DNA of 64,000 bases, taken from the NCBI GenBank assembly GCA_965530755.1, contig CBESNA010000002.1, forward strand, positions 62,001-126,000, in the 5' to 3' direction. Shown piece by piece: positions 42,926 through 52,242 of the stretch. Both the position numbers and the translations under genes were made by a program. The notes beneath the pieces were generated by a model. The model did no database searches. It saw nothing but the letters and a program-made list of their open reading frames with translations, and was not told the origin of the DNA. This DNA is from SZUA-35 sp965530755. GTDB taxonomy: Bacteria > Actinomycetota > Acidimicrobiia > Acidimicrobiales > SZUA-35. How positions within the stretch are numbered: position 1 is the first letter of the stretch; each line of letters starts with the position of its first letter.

Positions 42926-42952
42926 AACCATCGGCGACGAGCAAAGGGGGAA

Positions 42953-44029
42953 CTAGAGATCGATCACTGCGGCGACGGCAGGATCGTGGGTGCCGCCCAA
43001 CGCCGTCAAGTAGTTGTCGCGTATGGCCTCGACCCCGCGGTTCTCCACGACGGACACGACCGGATCGATCCAGGGGGCGAACCACGACCACGCTGCGGCA
43101 AACCGCTCGTGGAAGGCGGCATGCCCGCCGCTCGCCGCCTCGGCGACGTTGGGAATGAAGAAGAATCGCCGCGTCGGGCCGGGTAGATCGCTGTTGTCGG
43201 CCCGAGCACCGAGATGGGTCCCCCCGACCAGGATGCTCTGGGTGAGTCTGTCGCCAAAGGCGCGATGAACCGAAGCGACCACGCCGGCGTTGCCTGACAT
43301 GTCGACGAGCGCCGCAGTGCCGTCGAGGTCCAGGTCGAGGTCGTCGTAGGTGAGCACTAGGTCGTAGCAGCCCAGCGACGCAACGAATTCGGCGTTGGTG
43401 CTCGACGTGAGCCCGACCAGCTCCGGACGATGTTGCCTGCGGCTCATCGATGCGGCGAACGAGATGGCGGTCTTGCTCGATGCGCTGGCAACGAGCACCC
43501 GCTGCGCTCCGAAGTCGTCGTTGTCCTCGAACTCGGCGCTCAGCATCCAGCCGGTCATGAACAGTGCCCAGAAGACGGGCTGGAGGTGGCGGAACCGGTC
43601 GACCGATGCCGGGTCATGCGAGGTCCGGTAGTAGCGGTTGTACCAAGGGTGCAAGGCTGCTCGATGTGGCACGCGATCGCTGAAGGTCGACGGGGACACG
43701 TCGCCCGGCTCGAGAACCAGATGGCCACCCATCGGGAGCAACCCGAAGATCTCTTCTCCGACGGGCAGGTCAGCGCTCCGGCTGTCGGCGACCGTTGCGA
43801 ACCCCCACGCCGGAACGATGCCCCATCCCGGTCTTGATGCGGGGAAGAAGCTCCAGTACCCGAGGACATGTCCCGTTGCCGCGTACGACAAGTTGTTCGA
43901 GGTCAGGCCGATGCGATCGACGGTGACTCGGACCTGCCCGTCGTTCAGCTCCGCTGTCGCCGCGGCGGATGGGACCACCTCGACGTTGCCGATGTCGGAC
44001 GTGTCGACGATCAGATCGGTGTTCGCCAT
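42953..44029 (-). CDS. DUF2855 family protein
   Basis: 358 aa from ATG 44029 (MANTDLIVDTSDIGNVEVVP); the open frame upstream to 44140 overlaps cofD and is not used. The core VTVDRIGLTSNNLSYAATGH, YWSFFPASRPGWGIVPAWGF and VLVASASSKTAISFAASMSR resemble medium-chain reductase (quinone-oxidoreductase-like) folds, which DUF2855 is thought to share. No function is established. It lies between cofE and cofD, 52 nt after cofD on the same strand, so it may be co-transcribed with F420 genes. Confidence 0.82.
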   Translation of the reverse strand: MANTDLIVDTSDIGNVEVVPSAAATAELNDGQVRVTVDRIGLTSNNLSYAATGHVLGYWSFFPASRPGWGIVPAWGFATVADSRSADLPVGEEIFGLLPMGGHLVLEPGDVSPSTFSDRVPHRAALHPWYNRYYRTSHDPASVDRFRHLQPVFWALFMTGWMLSAEFEDNDDFGAQRVLVASASSKTAISFAASMSRRQHRPELVGLTSSTNAEFVASLGCYDLVLTYDDLDLDLDGTAALVDMSGNAGVVASVHRAFGDRLTQSILVGGTHLGARADNSDLPGPTRRFFFIPNVAEAASGGHAAFHERFAAAWSWFAPWIDPVVSVVENRGVEAIRDNYLTALGGTHDPAVAAVIDL

Positions 44030-44081
44030 GTGCCTGCTTCCGGTCGGGGACTCGAAAGTGTTGCACGCGCCGTGAGAACCG

Positions 44082-45050
44082 TCAGCCTCGGCTCGCTTGG
44101 GATCGGTCGAGGAGATCGGGGTCGAGGAGGAGTCGGGCAAGCGATTCCGTGACTCCTGGCTGCGACATGATCGTGTCGGCGACCACCGGGGACGGGCCGG
44201 CTTGCCGGACTGCGTCGGCGAGAGCGGCGTCGATGGTGTCGATCACGAGCGTCCCGACACGGTCGGCGTACCACTGGGCAACACCCACTGCGGATGATTC
44301 TCGACCGAGCTCCGCGAGGAGGCGATCGGCCGGCCCTTTCAGGGCCTTCCCACCGATGATCGGCGATACCGCGACGACGTCGGCTCGTCTGGCCTCGAGG
44401 GCCTCGGAGACGCCCGGAACGGCCAGCACCGGATCGATCGATACGGCGGGGTTGGACGGCGCAATGATGATTCGGGCCGCGCCATCGATGGCCTCGAGCA
44501 CCCCAGGCGCCGGACGCGCGTCGGTGGCTCCGTCGAATCGCACGGCGGTGACGGCCACATCGTGGCGACGACGCACGAAATACTCCTGGAACGTGATCTC
44601 ACCTTCGTCGACCGTCGTGATCATGGTGCGAAGTCGATCGTGGGTCACAGGCAACAGACGGAGATCGAGGCCCCACGCCGCAGTGATCTCGGCGGTCACC
44701 ATCGTGAGGTCGGCCCCTTCGGCGAGACGTTGGGTGCGGTGGAGGTGTGTTCCGAGGTCCCGATCACCGAGGCTGAACCAATCGACGCCTCCGTACCGAC
44801 CGACCATCTCCATCGCTTGCCAGCTCTCACCCTCGAGCCCCCAGCCCCGTTCGTCCGACACCGCGTCTGCCAGGGTGTAGGTGATCGTGTCGAGGTCGGG
44901 GCTGATGCGGAGTCCGTGGAGTTCGAGGTCATCGCCGACATTGGCGATGGCGGTGAGGTCGCCGCATGCAGCGGGCACCAGTCCTCGGAGAAGCCGTGCG
45001 GCTCCGACGCCGCCGCAGATGACGACGACTGGGCCGAGGCCGTCCGGCAC
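44082..45050 (-). CDS. cofD: 2-phospho-L-lactate (or phosphoenolpyruvyl) transferase of F420 synthesis
   Basis: 322 aa from GTG 45050; a TTG at 45059 would overlap gmd by 8 nt. FbiA/CofD joins the lactyl- or PEP-guanosine intermediate to the deazaflavin Fo. The motifs are VVVICGGVGAARLLRGLVPA, ANVGDDLELHGLRISPDLDT, WFSLGDRDLGTHLHRTQRL and IIAPSNPAVSIDPVLAVPGV. Start overlaps the end of gmd, so F420 and GDP-sugar genes share a transcript. No cofC or cofG/H is in the window. Confidence 0.93.
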   Translation of the reverse strand: MPDGLGPVVVICGGVGAARLLRGLVPAACGDLTAIANVGDDLELHGLRISPDLDTITYTLADAVSDERGWGLEGESWQAMEMVGRYGGVDWFSLGDRDLGTHLHRTQRLAEGADLTMVTAEITAAWGLDLRLLPVTHDRLRTMITTVDEGEITFQEYFVRRRHDVAVTAVRFDGATDARPAPGVLEAIDGAARIIIAPSNPAVSIDPVLAVPGVSEALEARRADVVAVSPIIGGKALKGPADRLLAELGRESSAVGVAQWYADRVGTLVIDTIDAALADAVRQAGPSPVVADTIMSQPGVTESLARLLLDPDLLDRSQASRG

Positions 45051-45051
45051 G

Positions 45052-46032
45052 TCAGGCAAGTTCGCGTTGCTGGCGGGCCACGAGATCGAGATCGCCGTCG
45101 ACCATCATCGTGACCAGCTCGGTGAACGGGGTCTTCGACTGCCAGCCGAGCTTCGTCTTGGCCTTCGACGCATCGCCGATGAGGAGGTCGACCTCGGCCG
45201 GGCGCATGAAGGCCTTGTCCTGCACGACGTAGTCCTGCCAGTCGAGGTCGACGTGGCCGAATGCGACCTCGCAGAATTCCTGGACCGAATGGGTCTCCTC
45301 TGTGGAGATCACGTAGTCATCCGGCTCATCCTGCTGGAGCATCAGCCACATCGCCTCGACGTAGTCTGCGGCGAAACCCCAGTCGCGCTGAGGGTGGAGG
45401 TCGCCGAGGCGAAGCTCGTTGGTCAGCCCGAGCTTGATCCGAGCTACGTGGTTGCTGATCTTGCGAGTGACGAACTCGAGTCCACGACGGGGCGACTCGT
45501 GGTTGAACAGAATGCCGCTCGATGCGTGCAGCTTGTAGCTCTCCCGATAGTTCACGGTGATCCAGTGGCCGTAGACCTTCGCCACCCCGTAGGGGCTGCG
45601 GGGATAGAAGGGCGTCTCCTCGGTCTGCGGGACGGACTGGACCTTGCCGAACATCTCCGAGCTCGAGGCCTGGTAGAAGCGGATCTCCGGGTTGGTGTTC
45701 TTGACTGCGTTGAGGATGCGGGTGACGCCGAGTGCGGTGGTCTCCCCGGTCAGCACCGCCTGCTGCCATGACGTCTGGACGAACGACTGGGCCGCCAGGT
45801 TGTAGACCTCGTCAGGGTTGACCTGGCGCATCAGCTCGCTCAGGGAGCTCTCGTCGAGAAGGTCGCCCTGCACGATGTGGAGATCGTCCTGGATGTGTGC
45901 GACGCGCTCGAAATTCACGGTGCTCGATCGTCTGACCATGCCATAGACCTCGTAGTCCTTCTCGAGAAGGAGTTCGGCCAGGTAGGAGCCGTCCTGGCCG
46001 GTCAGGCCGGTGATGAGTGCTCGTTTGGTCAT
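45052..46032 (-). CDS. gmd: GDP-mannose 4,6-dehydratase
   Basis: 326 aa from ATG 46032 (ATGA overlap with rmd). It converts GDP-mannose to GDP-4-keto-6-deoxymannose. The motifs are ALITGLTGQDGSYLAELLLE, VRRSSTVNFERVAHI, NLAAQSFVQTSW, ASSSEMFGKVQ, the catalytic Tyr/Lys in SPYGVAKVYGHW, NHESPRRGLEFVTRKI and LHPQRDWGFAADYVEAMW. All are hallmark Gmd sequences. With manC and manA in the window, the substrate supply is complete. Confidence 0.96.
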   Translation of the reverse strand: MTKRALITGLTGQDGSYLAELLLEKDYEVYGMVRRSSTVNFERVAHIQDDLHIVQGDLLDESSLSELMRQVNPDEVYNLAAQSFVQTSWQQAVLTGETTALGVTRILNAVKNTNPEIRFYQASSSEMFGKVQSVPQTEETPFYPRSPYGVAKVYGHWITVNYRESYKLHASSGILFNHESPRRGLEFVTRKISNHVARIKLGLTNELRLGDLHPQRDWGFAADYVEAMWLMLQQDEPDDYVISTEETHSVQEFCEVAFGHVDLDWQDYVVQDKAFMRPAEVDLLIGDASKAKTKLGWQSKTPFTELVTMMVDGDLDLVARQQRELA

Positions 46033-46967
46033 GTCTGCTGCCTGTCGTCGGCCTCGGCTGTCGAGGGGTCAGTGGTGCGTTCTCTGGCGTCGGCGAGGAC
46101 GTCCATCAGGGTGTCGGTGAGTGGGATGGAAGGCTCCCACCCGGTGTCGCGCCGTAAGGCGTCGAAGCTGCCACGCAACACCGGTAGGTCGACCGGACGC
46201 ACGAGGTCGAGGTCGGGTTCGGTCGTGATCGGAACGGTGGCGGCCGCGATCAGGTCGTCGAGGATTGTGGACATCGCCACGGCCTTCCCAGTGCACACGT
46301 TGTAGGTGGCACCGCTGCTTCCGGCGGTGGCGATCAGGCGGTAGGCCCGCACGACGTCTCGCACGTCGGTGAAGTCGCGTTCGGGGCTCAGGTCGCCGTG
46401 GGTGACGACACCTTCGCCCGCGAGCTCGGCGCTTGCGATCTTCGATGCGATCGCAGGAGCGAAGAAGTTGGTCGACTGTCCCGGCCCGATGTGGTTGAAC
46501 GGTCGGACGATGATGACATCGAGGCCCCAACCGCGGTGGTACTGCTGTGCGATCGCTTCTGCCGCCTGCTTGCTCGATCCGTAGGGTGAGCGGGGCTGGA
46601 GCGGCGCTGACTCGGTCAACGGCAGTGACGCGGGGCTGGCGATGCCGTAGACGTCGGCGCTGCTGACCACCACGACCCGGTCGACGTGTTGAAGGCGGGC
46701 GGCCTCGAGGATCGAGAGCGTCCCTGCCGCATTGAGGCGGAAGGTCTCCAACGGTCGCTTCCACGAGGCACCGACATCGCTGAACCCAGCGAGGTGGTAG
46801 ATCACGTTCGGCTGTTCGGACGCGATCTTGGCGCTCCACGCGTCGGTGTCGAGGAGGTCTGGCCCGTTCTGGTGCCCCACGGCCACCACTTCGTCGCCCG
46901 CCTCTTCGAGATGGCGGACCAGGTGCGGCCCGACGAATCCTGTCGCACCGGAAATGAGCGCTCGCAT
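46029..46967 (-). CDS. rmd: GDP-4-keto-6-deoxymannose reductase-type SDR (Rmd-like)
   Basis: 312 aa from ATG 46967 (GGAGAA 5 nt upstream); the frame is open to 47012 by chance. The NAD loop ISGATGFVGPHLVRHL, VSSADVYG, the SPYGSSKQAAEA Tyr-Lys pair and VRPFNHIGPGQSTNFFAPAI are typical of Rmd, which reduces the Gmd product to GDP-D-rhamnose. GDP-L-fucose synthase would need different motifs, so D-rhamnose is the likelier product. First gene of the rmd-gmd-cofD run. Confidence 0.85.
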   Translation of the reverse strand: MRALISGATGFVGPHLVRHLEEAGDEVVAVGHQNGPDLLDTDAWSAKIASEQPNVIYHLAGFSDVGASWKRPLETFRLNAAGTLSILEAARLQHVDRVVVVSSADVYGIASPASLPLTESAPLQPRSPYGSSKQAAEAIAQQYHRGWGLDVIIVRPFNHIGPGQSTNFFAPAIASKIASAELAGEGVVTHGDLSPERDFTDVRDVVRAYRLIATAGSSGATYNVCTGKAVAMSTILDDLIAAATVPITTEPDLDLVRPVDLPVLRGSFDALRRDTGWEPSIPLTDTLMDVLADARERTTDPSTAEADDRQQT

Positions 46968-47064
46968 CGGTTCTCCGGACGTCACGTTCGCCAACACTAG
47001 CGGCGCAGGCATCGCGCCCGGGGTGACTCCGCACCGATTCGACGAGCAGTAGGCTCGCGCGCTC

Positions 47065-50000
47065 GTGACCGAGTCCTATTCAGCGGATCCCGCCGCTCCG
47101 CCCGTCGTTCAGCTCGCGGACCCCGTGACGTCAGACGACGGACGATCAGATGACGGCAGCGACGCGCCGGCGATCGTTGCGGTCTGCATCAGTAGCGATG
47201 CTGGTGATGATCTCGAGGCGTGCCTCGGGTCGCTCGCCGATCAGGATTATCCGAATCTGTCGATTCTCGTGATCGACGCCGGGAACGAATCCCCGATCGC
47301 CGAGCGGGTTGCGGCCGCTGCTCCGTCGGCGTATCTCCATCGTCTCCAGTCCGACCCCGGCTTCAGCGCCGCGGCCAATCAGGCGGCCACGCTCGTGCAG
47401 GACGCCGCGTTCCTTCTCTTCTGCACCGATGCGGTGGTCCTCGAGCCGCACACCACCACCGCGCTTGCCGAGGAGATGTTCCGCTCGAACGCCGGCATCG
47501 TCACGCCGAAGTTCGTCGAGTGGGATGACCCCCGTCGACTGATGAGCGTCGGGATGGGCGCCGACCACTATGGCGTCAAGGTTGGACTGATCGAGCCACG
47601 CGAGTTCGATCAGGAACAGCACGACGGTGTCCGGGACGTCTTCGTGGCGCCGACCGGAGTGCAGTTGATCCGGCGCGATCTGTTCACCTCGCTCGGCGGA
47701 TTCGATCCGTCGTTGGGATCGGAGAACGAAGACCTCGATCTGTGCTGGCGGGCTCACGTGGCCGGCGCTCGAATCGTGGTCAACCCGAGCACGACAGTGA
47801 GAATTCGTCCGGTCGAACCGGACTCACAGCCGTCGCGGCAGATGATCAAGAATCGGTTGCGCAGTCTTCTCGTGACCTCGTCGCGTTGGACGCTGGTTCG
47901 AGCGCTCCCGATGGCCGTGCTCCTGATCGTTGCCGAAGCGGTGGGTTTGCTCTTCTCGGGGAAGCGGGCTCGGGCGGTCGGCGCCCTCGGCGTGATTCCG
48001 GCGACCATCTCCGACATCAAGGACATCCGCACGAGGCGGGCGAAACTCGAGCAACTTCGGCAGGTGCCGGATGCCGAGGTCAGAGCGTTGCAGGTCGGAG
48101 GCTCGGCGCGAGTTGCCGACTACGCCAGAAGCCGCTTCGGTGCCAGTCAGGACCGACTGGCCGGTCTGGTCGGATCGGTACGAGACAACCTCAGTGGCGA
48201 TGAGCTCACCGCCCAGCGGGTGGCCGCGCTCGGCGCCATGTTGTTGGGAGCGCTGTTCCTGTTCGGTAGCCGCTCGCTGATCGGGGCAGGAATCGTGCCG
48301 GTCGGTCAGATCCCGCAGCTCCCGGGGTCCGGCACGTTGCTCGGCGAATGGTGGAGTGGTTGGCGTTCGGCCGGAAGCGGTGGAGTCCACGCCGCTCCGG
48401 TGCTGTTCTTCGTGCTCGGGGTGCTTCGCATCGTCTTCTTTTGGGCCACGGGATTGTTCGACACGCTGCTGGTGCTCGGCCCGCTGATCGCCGGAGCCGT
48501 CGGTACATGGCGCCTGGCCAAGCCCTTGGGCAGTCCTCGGGCTGCGATCGCGGCGACCTTCGCCTACGCCCTCAACCCTCTGCCGATGAGCATCATCGCC
48601 GCCGGCCGATGGCAGGTGCTGGTGGTCTGGGGCGCTGCCCCGTTCATCGTGGCGTCGGCGTTGCGGCTGCAGTGCGAGGCTCCGTTCGACCGTTCGGCAG
48701 CCGGCGGGCCGCATCGGCTCAGCATCCGGCTTCTCCGATTCGGGCTTCTCGTTGCCGCCGTCGCAACGGCGGCTCCGATGGTCGTGGTCCTCGCTGTGAT
48801 CGTGCTGGTGGCGCTCGCCATCGGGTCGGTGCTCATTGCCCGCCCGGCCGGACTGCGGTCGCTCGCCCTCGGCGTCCCCGTTGCCTTGCTGACATCGCTG
48901 GCACTCCACCTGCCCTGGTCGCTCCAGGTGATCACCGACGGTTCGTGGCGATGGGTGATCGGGCCGGAATCGGCCAACGCAACCTTTGATTCCATGGCTG
49001 ACCTCGTCCGCTTCGCTCCGGGTCTGGCCGGCCCGGGCACCCTGATCGTCGGCGTCATCATCGTTGCCGGGATGGCGCTCATCATTGCCAAGTCCCAACG
49101 ATTCGATGTCGCGGCAAGAGGCCTTTCGCTCGCCGTCGTCGCGTGGATTCTCGCGTGGGCCGGTCGTCGCGAGTACGTGCCCATCGAGGTGCCAGGCGCC
49201 GATGCACTGCTCTGTCTCGCGGCCGTTGGCGTCGCCTTGGCAGTGGCGGCTGCGGTCCGCGCCCTCGAACTCGACCTCGGTCGTCGGAGTTCGTCTGTTC
49301 AGTCGGTACTACGGGGGGTGGTCGGGCTCGGGCTGGCACTTGTCACGTTGCTCGGCTTCCAGTCTGCGCTCGACGGACGATGGGGCATGCCGACGCAGAG
49401 CCACATTGGATTCGCGCGGCTGCTGCTCGATGGGCAACCCGAACCGGTACGGACGCTGTGGATCGGCGCATCCGAGGTGCTCCCGATCGATGGTGCCGAC
49501 TCGCCTGGTGGCATCCACTTCGGAGTGAGCGAAGGCACCGACATCGACATCGTCAACCGTTACGCGCCGGCGACCAACGAGATCGATGCCGAGATCGGCG
49601 ATCGCCTGGACCTCGTCGTCGACGGCCAGACGGACCGGGTCGGGCGTCTCCTGGCTGCCTACGGCATCGATCTGGTCATCGTTGTCCCGTCGCTCGGGCC
49701 GCCTCCATACGACGGGCCTCGCTACGAGCCCGGCAATGGCATCGAGTCCGTGCTGAGTCGCCAGCTCGATCTGCAGAGGGTTACTGGGACGTTGGGCCTT
49801 CGCGTCTACCGCAACGCGGCCTCCGCCGGAGCGGCGCAAGTCGTCGAAGGACAGCCGCCACCGATCGAGGTGGCGGATCAACTGTCGGCCGAGACGGGTC
49901 TGCGCTCCCGGGCGCCGTTCCGCTACGGCCGAACGGGTCACTGGGTGGGTCTCGACCCCGCGGTCGACGAGGCGTACCTCATCATCGACGGCGAAGGCTG

Positions 50001-50193
50001 GGTCGCAGGCAACGAGGGCAGCTCGATCGTCGCCTTCGACGACCACCACCTGCAGGTCCAGGCGGGCGGTGACGCAGTGATATCGGCCAGGTTCGGAACA
50101 TCGACGGTCAGCCGTATGTTGCTCGTGCTGCAGCTTCTCGCCATAGGCGTCGGCATCGTGCTCTCGCAGCCCGAACGCGAGGAGCAACCGTGA
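47065..50193 (+). CDS. GT2 glycosyltransferase fused to a large multi-pass membrane domain
   Basis: 1042 aa from GTG 47065. Residues 35-270 form a GT2 domain: VAVCISSDAGDDLEACLGSL, SILVIDAGNESP, LFCTDAVVLEPHTTTALAEE, FVAPTGVQLIRRDLFTSLGG and GSENEDLDLCWRAHVAGARI (ED acceptor motif). The rest has about a dozen hydrophobic spans plus a large extracytoplasmic part at the C-terminus. This fusion, next to a DUF5719 gene, is conserved across actinobacteria near whiB/fbiA/man genes. Polyprenyl-linked glycan assembly is inferred. Divergent from rmd by 97 nt. Confidence 0.88.
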   Translation: MTESYSADPAAPPVVQLADPVTSDDGRSDDGSDAPAIVAVCISSDAGDDLEACLGSLADQDYPNLSILVIDAGNESPIAERVAAAAPSAYLHRLQSDPGFSAAANQAATLVQDAAFLLFCTDAVVLEPHTTTALAEEMFRSNAGIVTPKFVEWDDPRRLMSVGMGADHYGVKVGLIEPREFDQEQHDGVRDVFVAPTGVQLIRRDLFTSLGGFDPSLGSENEDLDLCWRAHVAGARIVVNPSTTVRIRPVEPDSQPSRQMIKNRLRSLLVTSSRWTLVRALPMAVLLIVAEAVGLLFSGKRARAVGALGVIPATISDIKDIRTRRAKLEQLRQVPDAEVRALQVGGSARVADYARSRFGASQDRLAGLVGSVRDNLSGDELTAQRVAALGAMLLGALFLFGSRSLIGAGIVPVGQIPQLPGSGTLLGEWWSGWRSAGSGGVHAAPVLFFVLGVLRIVFFWATGLFDTLLVLGPLIAGAVGTWRLAKPLGSPRAAIAATFAYALNPLPMSIIAAGRWQVLVVWGAAPFIVASALRLQCEAPFDRSAAGGPHRLSIRLLRFGLLVAAVATAAPMVVVLAVIVLVALAIGSVLIARPAGLRSLALGVPVALLTSLALHLPWSLQVITDGSWRWVIGPESANATFDSMADLVRFAPGLAGPGTLIVGVIIVAGMALIIAKSQRFDVAARGLSLAVVAWILAWAGRREYVPIEVPGADALLCLAAVGVALAVAAAVRALELDLGRRSSSVQSVLRGVVGLGLALVTLLGFQSALDGRWGMPTQSHIGFARLLLDGQPEPVRTLWIGASEVLPIDGADSPGGIHFGVSEGTDIDIVNRYAPATNEIDAEIGDRLDLVVDGQTDRVGRLLAAYGIDLVIVVPSLGPPPYDGPRYEPGNGIESVLSRQLDLQRVTGTLGLRVYRNAASAGAAQVVEGQPPPIEVADQLSAETGLRSRAPFRYGRTGHWVGLDPAVDEAYLIIDGEGWVAGNEGSSIVAFDDHHLQVQAGGDAVISARFGTSTVSRMLLVLQLLAIGVGIVLSQPEREEQP

Positions 50194-51752
50194 TCCGATG
50201 GACGACAATCGTGATTCTGGTCGGATCCTTGATTGGCGCAGTGTTGTTCGACCGGGTCGACCGGGATCCCACGGTCGTTGCTGCCCCCGAGGTGGTCGCT
50301 CGAGACACGCCTCTCATGATCCAACCAGCGCCGCTCGGTTCGTCGTGGTTCTGTCCGATCGGTTCGGCGGGCGTCGATACCTATGCCGATGCCGAGATCA
50401 CGATCGCGAACGTCGGCTCAGATGATGCGGTCGCCAACCTCGACGTTCGGACCGGCGACGGTCCGGGCCCGGGTCTGCGGCTCGAGGTGGCCGCCGGGAC
50501 GTCGGAAACGGTCGCACTGTCGTCGCTCGGCGCATTCGACGCCGCCGCCGCAAGCGTCGAGGTGATCGGGGGAGAGGGTGTCGTGAGCCACCGCGTCACC
50601 ACCGCTGCCGGAGTGTCGGAGGCGCCCTGTTCCTCGGGGTCGTCGTCCACGTGGTACTTCGGCGGCGGCCCGACCACCACAGACACAGCCCAGTACATCG
50701 CCCTTCTCAACCCCTACCCGAACGACGTCGTGTTCCGTGCCGAGTTCCAGACACCGACTCGAGTGCGCCAACCCAACGAGCTCGAAGCGAAAACGGTGCC
50801 GGCGCAGTCAGTGGTCGTCATCGACGTTGGTGCGTTCGTCGCTCCCGAAGACGTCGTGGCCATCAGGATCGAGACCGTGGCAGGTGGCCAGCTCGTGGTG
50901 GAACGGCTCTTCGTCCTCGACGGATCGATCGCACCGGCCGGTGCGACCCTCGAGGCCGCTGTAGCCGACCCCGCCCTCGGGTGGACCATGCCCGCTGGTC
51001 GTCTCCATTCCGGTGGTGACAACACCCTCACCGTCTTCAATCCGACGACTGATGTTGCCGAGGTCGATGTTCGCCTCGATCCCCTCGGGGTCGGCGATCG
51101 CTCTCTGTTCGGCCTCGTGCCGATCGAGCTCACCGTGCAACCGGGCCGGCTGGCCACCATCGATCTGCGGGTCACGGCGAGCCAACTGGATCTGCCATCT
51201 CCCTATGACGTCGGCGTCACGGTGACCTCGGCCAACGGGGTTCCCGTAGTCGTGCACCACTGGCAGGCTCATCCGAGTGTCGCCTCTGCCGGTGTGGAAG
51301 ACGGGAGCGAGCGACGTCGTCAGGACGACGGCGAGGTGCCGGCCGAGGAGCTTCCTCCGGCGCTCGAAGGACCAACTTACGTCCAGCCGACGGCCCGCCG
51401 GGGCATCGCTTCGAGCCACGGCTCACCGACCGCCTCGACCCGCTGGGTCGCAGCGTCCGTTTCGTTGCTGCCCGACAATGGCAGCGCCGTGATCGTCTTT
51501 GCCGAGGAGGGGGCCTTGGTCGAGGTTCGGTTGCTCGTTGGGGGATCGCTCGGTTCTCCGGTGCGGGCCTCGGTCGACTCGACGGGTCGCTCGGTGATTC
51601 CGCTGAACCCGATCGCCGCCCAGGCGGCCGTGGTCGTGACAGCAGATCGACCGGTGATCGCCGAATTGCAGTTGGTCGGTCCCGATCGTTACGACGTCGT
51701 TGGCATGGTGCCCAGCTCGGGAGGCGTCCCGGCGGGAGCCGTCGACGGATGA
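50190..51752 (+). CDS. DUF5719 exported protein
   Basis: 520 aa from GTG 50190 in a GTGA overlap with the GT2 gene. One N-terminal span (IVILVGSLIGAVLF) anchors or exports a beta-rich protein. Repeated Ig-like segments are visible, such as ITIANVGSDDAVANLDVRTG, YIALLNPYPNDVVFRAEFQT and LTVFNPTTDVAEVDVRLDPL. That is the DUF5719 pattern, known by its constant partnership with the giant GT2 protein. Function unknown; a periplasmic helper of that transferase is plausible. Confidence 0.85.
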   Translation: MIRWTTIVILVGSLIGAVLFDRVDRDPTVVAAPEVVARDTPLMIQPAPLGSSWFCPIGSAGVDTYADAEITIANVGSDDAVANLDVRTGDGPGPGLRLEVAAGTSETVALSSLGAFDAAAASVEVIGGEGVVSHRVTTAAGVSEAPCSSGSSSTWYFGGGPTTTDTAQYIALLNPYPNDVVFRAEFQTPTRVRQPNELEAKTVPAQSVVVIDVGAFVAPEDVVAIRIETVAGGQLVVERLFVLDGSIAPAGATLEAAVADPALGWTMPAGRLHSGGDNTLTVFNPTTDVAEVDVRLDPLGVGDRSLFGLVPIELTVQPGRLATIDLRVTASQLDLPSPYDVGVTVTSANGVPVVVHHWQAHPSVASAGVEDGSERRRQDDGEVPAEELPPALEGPTYVQPTARRGIASSHGSPTASTRWVAASVSLLPDNGSAVIVFAEEGALVEVRLLVGGSLGSPVRASVDSTGRSVIPLNPIAAQAAVVVTADRPVIAELQLVGPDRYDVVGMVPSSGGVPAGAVDG

Positions 51753-52159
51753 CGCGGCTGGTGATCTTGGCGGTGTTGATCGTGGTGGCCCTTGGCGTCG
51801 CCTGGCTTCTCCAGCGGCGCCGGCCTGAGCCGCCGAGCGCCCCGTCCTACCGGGCGCCGTCGCAGCTCGACCGTTCGGAGTTCGCCGGGGAGGTGGGGGC
51901 CTCGCTCGTCGTGGTGTTCTCCTCGGCCACCTGCAACAGCTGTCCGGCTGTTTGGGACGCGGTGGTCCGCTCGCAGCGAGCGGGTGTCGTGACCGAACGC
52001 ATCGACGTTCAGGACGACCCCAAACGCCACGAGCGCTACCGCATCGACGGCGTTCCGACCACCCTTGTGGTCGACGGTGATGGCGTCGTGCGGACGAGTT
52101 TCTTCGGCCCTCTTGCCGACGGCGTTCTCGAGGACGCCCTCGACGCTCTTTCTGCTTGA
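51749..52159 (+). CDS. Membrane-anchored thioredoxin-like protein
   Basis: 136 aa from ATG 51749 in an ATGA overlap with the DUF5719 gene. One N-terminal span (LVILAVLIVVALGVAWLL) precedes a thioredoxin fold: LVVVFSSATCNSCPAVWDAV with a CNSC active site (about residues 62-65), DVQDDPKRHERYRI and the cis-proline loop GVPTTLVVDGDG. It would act outside the cell, as a reductant or disulfide exchanger. Both neighbouring exported proteins have cysteines that could be clients. Confidence 0.88.
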   Translation: MTRLVILAVLIVVALGVAWLLQRRRPEPPSAPSYRAPSQLDRSEFAGEVGASLVVVFSSATCNSCPAVWDAVVRSQRAGVVTERIDVQDDPKRHERYRIDGVPTTLVVDGDGVVRTSFFGPLADGVLEDALDALSA

Positions 52160-52242
52160 GCGTGCCCGCCGGTGATGTCCGGATCCGGTCAATGTCGCGG
52201 CGCGCCCGTCTCGAAGACGCGACTGGCGGTACGTTCCGAAAG

